11,554 nt of DNA from Thermoplasmata archaeon (GTDB lineage Archaea; Thermoplasmatota; Penumbrarchaeia; Penumbrarchaeales; EX4484-36), in the NCBI GenBank assembly GCA_021160765.1, contig JAGHBW010000195.1:1-11554 (forward strand), written 5' to 3'. The position numbers and the translations under genes were made by a program. Of the stretch, positions 1 through 6,264 are shown piece after piece; the first letter of the stretch is position 1, and each line of letters begins with the position of its first letter. Under the pieces are notes generated by a model that saw only the letters and a program-made list of their open reading frames with translations, did no database searches and was not told where the DNA came from.

Positions 1-1
1 C

Positions 2-577
2 TACCTTGGCCTGCCCTTTCTCCTCCTCCACTGGCACTACAGGGACCCACCCCCCTCTCCCGTAAATATATTTGTTCCTAAAGGGGGTGAAAGGGTAATC
101 CAGGACTCCACAAAACTCGCCTATCCAAATCTAATTGAGAAAGTAGACATTACAAGGATATGGAGAATTGTGGAGGTCTCTCCCGGGGAGAGCTTCAATC
201 TTAGCAAAGGTGAGGTGGTGGAGGTGTTTGAGATGGACCACGCTGGTATTCCTGCACAGGGGTACCACATAAACCTTCATGGGGTTATGGTTGGATACAC
301 CGGCGATACGGACCTCTGCCCCGGTCTTGAGGCTCTGGCAGAGAGGTCCGACATACTCATAACAGAGCTATCCTCATGGGAGAGTGAGATTCCGTCCCAC
401 CTCTCCAGATCAAAACTTGAGGCTCTATCCACTCATCTTAAAAGGGTCAAACACCTATTTCTCACACACACCGAGGGGATACCCAGGGTTACGGCGAAAA
501 ATCATCTGAAGGAGTATATGTCTGGAGAGGTGCACACCCCTGATGACCTGAGCACTTATGTTATAAACTCCCTTTAG
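2..577 (+). CDS. Metallo-beta-lactamase-fold hydrolase, 3' part (5' end outside window)
   Basis: The frame is open from base 2 to the TAG at 575-577, giving 191 residues with no upstream stop, so the GTG at 170 is an internal codon. The visible part matches the second half of an MBL-fold enzyme of the RNase Z-like kind. A GLP-type segment at the very start (residues 3-5) normally follows directly after the HxHxDH metal motif, which would lie just outside the window. The remaining ligands fit: His80 (context MDHAGIP), Asp102 in a YTGDTD motif, a possible His133 (PSHLS), and His156 (LFLTHTEG). Enzymes of this fold use two metal ions, usually Zn2+, to cut phosphodiester or other ester bonds; the substrate here cannot be read. 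The protein has no membrane segments in this part and is probably cytoplasmic. It is convergent with hppA, 68 bp away. The fold is fairly sure and the exact function is not. Confidence 0.8.
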   Translation, partial: YLGLPFLLLHWHYRDPPPSPVNIFVPKGGERVIQDSTKLAYPNLIEKVDITRIWRIVEVSPGESFNLSKGEVVEVFEMDHAGIPAQGYHINLHGVMVGYTGDTDLCPGLEALAERSDILITELSSWESEIPSHLSRSKLEALSTHLKRVKHLFLTHTEGIPRVTAKNHLKEYMSGEVHTPDDLSTYVINSL

Positions 578-608
578 CATACACTAAAGTGGTCAAAGGT
601 TTGGAAGT

Positions 609-626
609 TATTGCGATAGAGCAATC
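609..626. terminator. Weak stem-loop between convergent stop codons
   Basis: ATTGC at 610-614 and GCAAT at 621-625 form a 5-bp stem with a 6-base loop in the 68-bp gap between the two convergent stop codons. There is no clear U-tract on either strand, so a terminator role is only a guess from position. Nothing else is visible in this gap. Confidence 0.2.
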
Positions 627-645
627 ATGTGTTGATGCCCTTATT

Positions 646-3150
646 TTAGAAGAAGGGCGCGAATACAAGCGCCACGATGGACATCAGCTTTATCAGGATG
701 TTAAGTGAGGGGCCAGATGTGTCCTTGAAGGGATCTCCCACAGTGTCTCCAACAACTGCCGCCTTGTGAGGTGCTGAGCCCTTCCCCCCCAGGTTCCCCT
801 TTTCAATGTACTTCTTGGCGTTGTCCCACGCACCACCGGAGTTGGCCATCATTATTGCCAGCACGAAGCCCGTCACAATGGAGCCGGCCAGAAGGCCTCC
901 CAGTGCCTCAGGTCCTAGGAGGAATCCCACAAGAACGGGGGTTAATATGGCCGTTAAGGAGGGGTCTATCATCTCCTTCAAAGCAGCTTTGGTTGAGATC
1001 TCTACGCAGCGGGCATAGTCGGGCTTCGCCTTTCCCGACATGAGCCCCTTGATAGTCCTAAACTGTCTTCTGACCTCCTCAACCATTGCCATAGCAGTCT
1101 TTCCAACCGCCTGCATTGTCATTGAGGAGAAGAGGAATGGGAGAAGACCACCAATGAACAGGCCGACTATCACGTCTGGCCTGCTCAGGGAGAAGGAGGA
1201 GAGGCTCAGGTGCGCCGCTGTTGTATAAGTAGTGAAGAGAGCTAAAGCAGTTAAGGCCGCAGAGCCTATAGCGAAGCCCTTTCCTATGGCCGCCGTGGTG
1301 TTTCCAACGGCGTCCAGCGCCTCCGCCCTCTCCCTGGTCCTCTTCCCCAGGGAGGCCATTTCTGCAAGGCCCGCTGCGTTGTCCGCCACGGGACCGTATG
1401 AATCCGTAGCCAGTGTTATACCAAGGGTGGAAAGCATACCTACAGCGGCAAGGGCGATTCCATAAAGACCTGCAAAGTAGTATGCTACTATAATCGCCGC
1501 AGAAACTGTTATGACGGGGACTACTGTTGAGAGCATCCCCAGAGCAAGCCCTTCTATGATGTTCGTAGCAGCCCCAGTCTTTGAGGCCTCAGCCAGTTTT
1601 CTTGTGGGTTGATATTTGTCTGATGTGTAGTACTCCGTGATGAGGCCAATAATAATACCAGCTATAAGACCAGAGAGCACACACCAGTAAAGCCCCACGT
1701 AGCTAAAGCCCATAAGATAATATATGGCCAGAAGCGCCAGAACAGCGAAGATGAGGGAAGCACCGAATATACCGCGGTTGAGCTCAGAATGTGGGTCCTC
1801 ACCCCTTCCCCTGCCAACGAAGAGAATCCCTATAAGAGCGGATACTATCCCCAGCGCAGCGAGGACAAGGGGGAGCATCGCTGCTAGCCCTGTGATACCA
1901 CCGAAAGCGAGATCCCTCCCGCCTACGGTTATGCCTATAACTCCTACAGCTATTGCCGCTATGATAGAATCCACATAGGACTCAAAGAGGTCTGCACCCA
2001 TCCCTGCCACATCTCCAACGTTGTCCCCCACGTTGTCCGCTATAACGGCGGGGTTGCGGGGATCGTCCTCTGGGATGCCCTTCTCAACCTTCCCAACAAG
2101 ATCCGCACCAACATCCGCTGATTTTGTATAGATTCCACCACCTACCCTGGCAAAGAGTGCTATTGAAGATGCTCCGAAACCGAAGGAGAACAGGACATCA
2201 GGGCTTCTCAAGAAATAATAAACTATGGAGACACCCAGAAGGCCCAGACTCACAACACTTAGGCCCATAACAGCCCCGGAGGAGAAGGCGATCTTAAGGC
2301 CCTTTTTCATGTCGTCTTTAACCGCCCATACAGTTCTTGACGACGAACTTGTGGCTGTTCTCATGCCAATATTCCCAGCCAAGGCAGAAAGCGTGGCACC
2401 AAGAAGGAAGACCAGTCCAGAGGCCTTGCTGAAATAGTCAGATGCAAATCCCAGCCCTGTAAGAAGAGCCGAGACTACTATGGCGTAAACCACAATTACC
2501 TTGTACTCCCCCTTAAGAAAGGCCATTGCACCCTCTTTTATGGCAGCGGCGATCTCCTGAACCTTCTCAGAGCCTTCCGGCAACGAGAGTATCCTTTTGT
2601 AAATGAAGATAGCCGTCAAAAGGCCCAGTAGAGCAATCCCCATGCTGATGTAAAGATAGTTGCCCTCTGGCTCCGTGGTCTCTACAACCACATCCGTGCT
2701 GAATTGACCCATATTCTCGGTCAGGACTACAACTGTGAACGTTAGCTCCTCTCCACCCTTAGCCTCCCCCATGCTCTCCACTTCTATGTATATGTCCGCC
2801 CTCTCCCCTCCGGGTATCGTAAAGGTCTTTACAGCCCCTATATCCTCCCCGCCCACCACCACCTTCTTGAGCCTGACACTCCAGAGGTTGGGGGGTGGGT
2901 TTGAGTAGGTCTTTCCACTCTCATCAATAAAGTCCTTGCTCATAACGTCTGACACAACGAGATTTCTGTCCTCATCAACGTTGATCACAGACACTTTAAC
3001 CAGAATCTTCTCTCCTGGCTGAACAAAGTACTTCTCCTTCTCCGTTGTAATTCTCTTTGGTACCGCTGAGGATGCTGGAACGGAGAGAAGAAGAATTGAG
3101 AGCACTGTCACCGATAGAAAAAGCCCGAAAAAGATCTTTCTTCTCCGCAT
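646..3150 (-). CDS. hppA: Membrane-bound ion-translocating pyrophosphatase with secreted N-terminal extension
   Basis: Hydrolyses cytoplasmic pyrophosphate and pumps Na+ or H+ out across the membrane. All family signatures are present (numbered from a GTG at 3165; subtract 5 for the ATG): DVGADLVGKVE at 351-361, the DNVGDNVGD run from 377, ATDSYGPVADNA from 586, and GDTVGDPFKDT from 806. Ala625 and Gly628 (GNTTAAIGKG) are the K+-dependent type; K+-independent enzymes have Lys at the first position. The gate D392-L-F-E395-S396 has the Glu placed as in Na+-pumping Thermotoga PPase, so Na+ transport is favoured but not proven. The protein is about 150 residues longer at the N-terminus than usual: a signal peptide (6-34), then a beta-rich domain (about 36-165), then the normal first helix (168-188). 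I choose the ATG at 3150 because GGTGATC (3153-3159) sits 2 bases before it and the signal peptide then begins MRRRK. It is convergent with the MBL gene and divergent from tmk. Confidence 0.95.
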   Translation of the reverse strand: MRRRKIFFGLFLSVTVLSILLLSVPASSAVPKRITTEKEKYFVQPGEKILVKVSVINVDEDRNLVVSDVMSKDFIDESGKTYSNPPPNLWSVRLKKVVVGGEDIGAVKTFTIPGGERADIYIEVESMGEAKGGEELTFTVVVLTENMGQFSTDVVVETTEPEGNYLYISMGIALLGLLTAIFIYKRILSLPEGSEKVQEIAAAIKEGAMAFLKGEYKVIVVYAIVVSALLTGLGFASDYFSKASGLVFLLGATLSALAGNIGMRTATSSSSRTVWAVKDDMKKGLKIAFSSGAVMGLSVVSLGLLGVSIVYYFLRSPDVLFSFGFGASSIALFARVGGGIYTKSADVGADLVGKVEKGIPEDDPRNPAVIADNVGDNVGDVAGMGADLFESYVDSIIAAIAVGVIGITVGGRDLAFGGITGLAAMLPLVLAALGIVSALIGILFVGRGRGEDPHSELNRGIFGASLIFAVLALLAIYYLMGFSYVGLYWCVLSGLIAGIIIGLITEYYTSDKYQPTRKLAEASKTGAATNIIEGLALGMLSTVVPVITVSAAIIVAYYFAGLYGIALAAVGMLSTLGITLATDSYGPVADNAAGLAEMASLGKRTRERAEALDAVGNTTAAIGKGFAIGSAALTALALFTTYTTAAHLSLSSFSLSRPDVIVGLFIGGLLPFLFSSMTMQAVGKTAMAMVEEVRRQFRTIKGLMSGKAKPDYARCVEISTKAALKEMIDPSLTAILTPVLVGFLLGPEALGGLLAGSIVTGFVLAIMMANSGGAWDNAKKYIEKGNLGGKGSAPHKAAVVGDTVGDPFKDTSGPSLNILIKLMSIVALVFAPFF

Positions 3151-3152
3151 GG

Positions 3153-3159
3153 GATCACC
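3153..3159 (-). promoter_or_regulatory. Shine-Dalgarno site of hppA
   Basis: GGTGATC on the minus strand, two bases before the ATG at 3150, pairs with the archaeal 16S 3' end (GATCACC). This favours the ATG over the in-frame GTG at 3165, which lies upstream of this site. Confidence 0.7.
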
Positions 3160-3203
3160 ACACACCTGGTGGACGGGGGGGGGAGTGCTTCGGCGATATT
3201 AAA

Positions 3204-3213
3204 ATATTTTTAT
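3204..3213 (-). promoter_or_regulatory. Putative TATA box of hppA
   Basis: The minus strand reads TATAAAAATA here. A start site about 25 bases downstream, near 3184, would give a leader of roughly 35 bases that begins at the C9 tract (G9 on the plus strand, 3175-3183) and contains the GGTGATC ribosome site. The same AT block serves tmk in the other direction. An alternative box, GATATAATT, lies at 3226-3234. Confidence 0.4.
3206..3213 (+). promoter_or_regulatory. Putative TATA box of tmk (leaderless)
   Basis: TTTTTATA is centred about 26 bp before the tmk ATG at 3236, the normal archaeal distance from TATA box to transcription start. There is no Shine-Dalgarno motif before this ATG, so the mRNA probably starts at or within a few bases of the start codon. 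Confidence 0.55.
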
Positions 3214-3235
3214 AGAGCGGGCCAATTATATCCCC

Positions 3236-3895
3236 ATGAACACAAGAAGGGCTAGATTTATTGTCATTGAAGGAATAGACGCCTCTGGAAAAGCAACACA
3301 GGCTCAGTATCTTTTAAAGTGGTTCTCCTCCCTTGGCCTCTCCGCCTCCTTTCACGAACTCCCGGGAGAGAGCCCCGCCGGGAATATAATAAGGAGGTTC
3401 CTTAAGGGGGAGGTGATGATAGAAAGTCCAGAGGAGTTAGCCCTCCTCTATGCCTCCGACAGGTACCATCTCCTGCCCACTCTACAAGAGGAGTTGGAGA
3501 GATATGATGTTGTGCTCTTTGACCGATACACCCCATCCAACCAGGCCTACCAGGGGGCAAGGTTCAGCAGGGGGGAGAGAAGAGAGAACTTCATAAAGTG
3601 GATTGATTACGTTGAATCCCCCCTCCCCCAACCTGATCTTATACTCTTCCTGGACGTACCCTCAGAGATAACAGCAGAACTCATTAAAAAGAGGGGAGAA
3701 GCAGACAGAAACGAATCATACGTTGAGTTTCAGAGGGAGGTGTATTCTATTTATAGGGAACTCTCGGATGGGGAGGGGTGGGTCAAAATAAAGTGTGTGG
3801 TTGGGGGAAAGATTCTCCCCCCGGATAAAATAGCGGAGAGAATCAAACGAGAACTTTTAAAGCGCTTTCCGTCAACCTTCTCCAGTGACCTTTAA
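3236..3895 (+). CDS. tmk: Thymidylate kinase (dTMP kinase)
   Basis: Phosphorylates dTMP to dTDP with ATP in the cytoplasm, the step before dTTP in DNA precursor synthesis. At 219 residues it has the normal length. Visible motifs are a P-loop IEGIDASGKATQ (11-22), the ELPGE segment (41-45, matching the family's E-x-P-G), DRY at 96-98 followed by YQGAR at 105-109, which binds the thymine nucleotide, a FLD strand (138-140), and an arginine-containing LID, KKRGEADR (151-158). The P-loop has Ala20 where most P-loop kinases have Ser or Thr to hold Mg2+; Thr21 follows directly. I recall GKATQ variants among dTMP kinases, so I do not read this as inactivation. It is divergent from hppA with 85 bp between the two start codons and is probably transcribed without a leader. 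Its last 24 bases overlap the convergent hflX end. Confidence 0.95.
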   Translation: MNTRRARFIVIEGIDASGKATQAQYLLKWFSSLGLSASFHELPGESPAGNIIRRFLKGEVMIESPEELALLYASDRYHLLPTLQEELERYDVVLFDRYTPSNQAYQGARFSRGERRENFIKWIDYVESPLPQPDLILFLDVPSEITAELIKKRGEADRNESYVEFQREVYSIYRELSDGEGWVKIKCVVGGKILPPDKIAERIKRELLKRFPSTFSSDL

Positions 3896-5152
3896 AACCT
3901 CCACACGGCCACCCATCTCTTTAACCCTCTCCTCAACCTCCTTAATAACCCTTCTCGGCGCCAGTACTTTTACAGTCAGATCAGATTCCTCCACCTTAAG
4001 AACAGTAGTCTTCGCCTCCAGCCACCTCATAACCCCATCCATCTCCCCACAGCAGGGTAGATGGATCAGATATTCAACATCTCTGGGTAGATTTCTTCTT
4101 ATGCCCTCCTTAAGGTCCTCCAAACCCTGCCCTTCAAGAGCAGATACAGCAAAAACCTCCGACACCATGCCCCGGGAGGATGCCCTCAACCTCTCCAGGA
4201 CTCTATTGTAGTTCTCTTCAGCGGCGTCAATCTTGTTCCCGACTAAAAGAACCTTTCTACCTAGCCCCCTCTCCCTTATGATCTCCAGGGAAGTTAGAAA
4301 CTTTCTCATCGCCTCCTCCTCCCCCTCTGATATGTCAACAACCAGAAGTATAAGATCAGCAGTGTAAATCTCATCCAGGGTTGGTTTGAATGCCTCTATG
4401 AGATATGGGGGGAGATCCTCTATAAACCCCACTGTATCCGCAAGCACCACATGGGGCATCCTCTTCATTGCCCTTATCTTAGAAAGAAGTGTTGTGAAGA
4501 GCCTCTGCTCTACCGGAGCGTTTTCATCTGTAAGGACGTTGAAGAGAGAAGTTTTTCCAGCATTGGTGTAGCCAGCAAGGGAGACAACAAAGATCCCCCT
4601 CCTCTTTCTCATCTCCCTCTGAAGCCTTCTTCTCTCCTCCACCTCCTTGAGCTCCCTCCTTAACTTAGCCGTCCTGCGCCTCGCCCTCCTCAAATAATAG
4701 TCCACCTGGTATTCACCTCCAGCTAGAAAACCTGGATGCTCCTTCAACTTCCCCCTGTGAACATACTCCTTTAAGATTGGTATCTCAAAGGAGAGCTGCA
4801 TGAGCTCCACCTGTATGGCCGCCTCTCTGCTTCCCACCCTCTCCTCAAATATCTCCAGAATGAGTCTTATTTTATCGTACACCTCAACATTCAAAACCTC
4901 TGTCAGTGAAAAGAACTGGTTAGGCTTAAGAACACCGTTAACAACCACCAGGTCGGCGCCCGTCCTTTCAACAACCTCCCTGGCCTCCTCAAGCTTTCCC
5001 CTTCCCAAAAAGGTAATTGTGTCTGGAGACCTCCTCCTCTGAAGAACTACTGCTGCAGTCTCTATATTGAGAGAGGCCATAAGCTCCCTTACCTCAGAGA
5101 TACTTTCCCTGGTGGTCAGTATAACAGCCCTTCTCTGGCCCGTATCGGTCAT
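3872..5152 (-). CDS. hflX: HflX-family GTPase
   Basis: A translational GTPase of the Obg-HflX group. It binds ribosomes, and bacterial members split stalled or idle 70S particles. The N-terminal HflX domain covers about 8-150, with ITFLGRGKLEE (46-56) and an AAIQVELMQLSFEIP stretch (111-125). A basic, charged coiled coil spans about 152-186 and leads into the G domain: G1 GYTNAGKTS (194-202), G2 threonines (220-221), G3 DTVGF (239-243), G4 NKID (306-309) and G5 SAL shortly after 340. A C-terminal domain of roughly 60-70 residues follows. At 426 residues it has the bacterial length and is longer than the shortest archaeal members. The ATG at 5152 is about 25 bp from a TATATA box, which supports this start. 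An upstream ATG on the same strand, four bases away, is out of frame. Its 3' end runs antisense into tmk for 24 bp. Confidence 0.95.
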   Translation of the reverse strand: MTDTGQRRAVILTTRESISEVRELMASLNIETAAVVLQRRRSPDTITFLGRGKLEEAREVVERTGADLVVVNGVLKPNQFFSLTEVLNVEVYDKIRLILEIFEERVGSREAAIQVELMQLSFEIPILKEYVHRGKLKEHPGFLAGGEYQVDYYLRRARRRTAKLRRELKEVEERRRLQREMRKRRGIFVVSLAGYTNAGKTSLFNVLTDENAPVEQRLFTTLLSKIRAMKRMPHVVLADTVGFIEDLPPYLIEAFKPTLDEIYTADLILLVVDISEGEEEAMRKFLTSLEIIRERGLGRKVLLVGNKIDAAEENYNRVLERLRASSRGMVSEVFAVSALEGQGLEDLKEGIRRNLPRDVEYLIHLPCCGEMDGVMRWLEAKTTVLKVEESDLTVKVLAPRRVIKEVEERVKEMGGRVEVLKVTGEG

Positions 5153-5173
5153 CCATATCTCTCAAAAAGCATG

Positions 5174-5181
5174 TTATATAA
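5174..5181 (-). promoter_or_regulatory. Putative TATA box of hflX (leaderless)
   Basis: TTATATAA on the minus strand is centred about 25 bp before the hflX ATG (5152), so transcription should start at or near the A of the start codon. No Shine-Dalgarno motif lies before this start. Confidence 0.55.
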
Positions 5182-5201
5182 TTCTGTTGTGGAAGTATTA
5201 A

Positions 5202-5225
5202 TAGAGTGCTGAAAAAACCGCTCTA
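5202..5225. promoter_or_regulatory. Dyad TAGAG-N14-CTCTA between divergent promoters
   Basis: TAGAG (5202-5206) and CTCTA (5221-5225) are inverted copies, with one more pair inside (G5208/C5219). The dyad lies between the TATA boxes of hflX and the HTH gene, about 10 bp upstream of the latter. The spacing would suit a dimeric HTH protein, perhaps the neighbouring regulator itself, but five-base arms can occur by chance. Confidence 0.2.
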
Positions 5226-5234
5226 CCCCAATAA

Positions 5235-5244
5235 CTTTATATAG
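5235..5244 (+). promoter_or_regulatory. Putative TATA box of the HTH regulator gene
   Basis: CTTTATATAG is centred near 5240, predicting a start site around 5265, only about three bases before the ATG at 5268. The purine-rich GGGGTGGTG just before the ATG would then lie largely outside the mRNA. Confidence 0.55.
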
Positions 5245-5267
5245 AAATCCAAAAATGGGGTGGTGTT

Positions 5268-6200
5268 ATGGGGCGAAAGGAAGTGGAAGAGGAAGTGGAG
5301 GCCTCCCTGAGGGACGCTGAATACAATTACGTTAAGGTGTCGTTTTCCCGGGGGAGCTGCTTTGACATCATCGCCAGAAGGGATGAGAAACTCATACTCA
5401 TAAGGGTTCTGACCAACGTTGAGAATCTGACAAGAGAGCAGGCCGATGATTTAAAGAGGATAGCGAAGGCTCTGGACGCAAACATACTGATTGTTGGGAG
5501 GAAGAACATCCAGGGTGAGATGAGTGACGACGTTGTTTATTTCCGCTTTGGCCTTCCTGTAATCACCCCGGGGACTCTCAGAAACCTCCTTGTTGAGGAG
5601 ATACCCCTCTATGCCTTCACAGCTCCAGGCGGGATATATGTGAAGATTGATGGGAGCACACTGAGGAGGGTGAGAGAGGAGAGGAGACTCTCCCTGGGCA
5701 CTATCGCCCAGCATCTAGGCGTAACCAGACGGGCAGCGAAGATGTATGAAGAGGGAAGCGGGATGCTTCTGGACGCCGCCTTAAGGTTGGAGGAGTTTCT
5801 GGAGGTGCCCCTAATAAAACCCATAGACCTCAAAGAGAGCACAGATTATGAAACCACTGGCCGTATCGGGTGGGACGTTGGAGATTTCTGTTTCAGGCTG
5901 ATGGAGCTTGGCTTTAATGTAACCCCCACACAGAGAGCACCATTTGACGCCATATCCCAGCAGAACCAGTACCTCTTTTTCGCCGGTGAGGGTGGGGATC
6001 CGGAAACCACCCGGAGAAAGGCCCTTGTGATGGGAAGCATAAGAACAGTTGTCAGGAAGGATTCCGTTCTCTTCGTCCCCCGGAGGCTCACAAGAACCCA
6101 TCTCTTCGGAACCACTCTCATCTCCACTCAGGAGTTAAAGGAGGTTGAGGAAAGCGAGGAACTCTTAGAGATATTGAGGGAGAGGGCGGAGGAGGAATGA
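5268..6200 (+). CDS. Archaeal Cro/C1-type HTH regulator with flanking nuclease-like domains
   Basis: A 310-residue protein matching the widespread euryarchaeal family of putative HTH-type regulators with a central Cro/C1 motif. The HTH spans about 131-165 (LRRVREERRLSLGTIAQHLG, then VTRRAAKMYEEG); the recognition helix should lie near 152-160. The N-terminal part (about 1-110) looks like a restriction-endonuclease-type alpha/beta fold: FDIIARRDEKLILIRV (32-47), an amphipathic helix, ANILIVG (71-77), then FGLPVITPGTL (94-104). The usual catalytic ExK is absent (LIRVL), so it is probably not a nuclease. The C-terminal part (about 213-295) repeats this order: PFDAIS, a helix, SVLFVP, then FGTTLISTQEL. 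Targets are unknown. It is divergent from hflX and 64 bp before the surface-protein gene, which it might regulate. The ATG choice is supported by the TATA box. Confidence 0.85.
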   Translation: MGRKEVEEEVEASLRDAEYNYVKVSFSRGSCFDIIARRDEKLILIRVLTNVENLTREQADDLKRIAKALDANILIVGRKNIQGEMSDDVVYFRFGLPVITPGTLRNLLVEEIPLYAFTAPGGIYVKIDGSTLRRVREERRLSLGTIAQHLGVTRRAAKMYEEGSGMLLDAALRLEEFLEVPLIKPIDLKESTDYETTGRIGWDVGDFCFRLMELGFNVTPTQRAPFDAISQQNQYLFFAGEGGDPETTRRKALVMGSIRTVVRKDSVLFVPRRLTRTHLFGTTLISTQELKEVEESEELLEILRERAEEE

Positions 6201-6205
6201 AAAGG

Positions 6206-6214
6206 TTTAATATG
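6206..6214 (+). promoter_or_regulatory. Putative promoter of the surface-protein gene
   Basis: TTTAATATG preceded by a purine-rich GAAAAGG (BRE-like) lies just after the HTH gene. The predicted start site is near 6235, giving a leader of about 30 bases that begins at the 6-bp hairpin. The gene could also be read through from the HTH gene. Confidence 0.4.
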
Positions 6215-6236
6215 ACACCCTACATAAAACCCCCTT

Positions 6237-6253
6237 GAGGCCTTGATGGCCTC
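6237..6253 (+). promoter_or_regulatory. Leader hairpin before the surface-protein gene
   Basis: GAGGCC (6237-6242) and GGCCTC (6248-6253) form a perfect 6-bp stem with a TTGAT loop. It ends two bases before the purine-rich GGTGG at 6256-6260 that probably serves as ribosome site for the ATG at 6265. It might protect the 5' end or limit ribosome access. It has no U-tract, so it is unlikely to be a terminator of the HTH gene. Confidence 0.4.
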
Positions 6254-6264
6254 CAGGTGGTAGC

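Noticed and set aside
170..577. A complete small protein starting at the GTG at 170
   Set aside because: The frame stays open to the left edge and the upstream residues fit the same MBL fold (GLP segment after the expected HxHxDH), so this is the 3' part of a longer gene.
771..2437. Several plus-strand open frames of 62-90 codons inside hppA
   Set aside because: They are antisense to a strongly conserved enzyme, have low-complexity Pro/Ser/Ala/Arg-rich products and lack ribosome sites or promoters.
3151..3165. GTG at 3165 as the hppA start
   Set aside because: The GGTGATC ribosome site lies between this GTG and the ATG at 3150, and the signal peptide is more typical when it starts at the ATG.
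3236..3895. tmk as a pseudogene because of the P-loop Ala
   Set aside because: All other motifs and the full length are intact, and GKAT-type P-loops occur in the family as I recall it.
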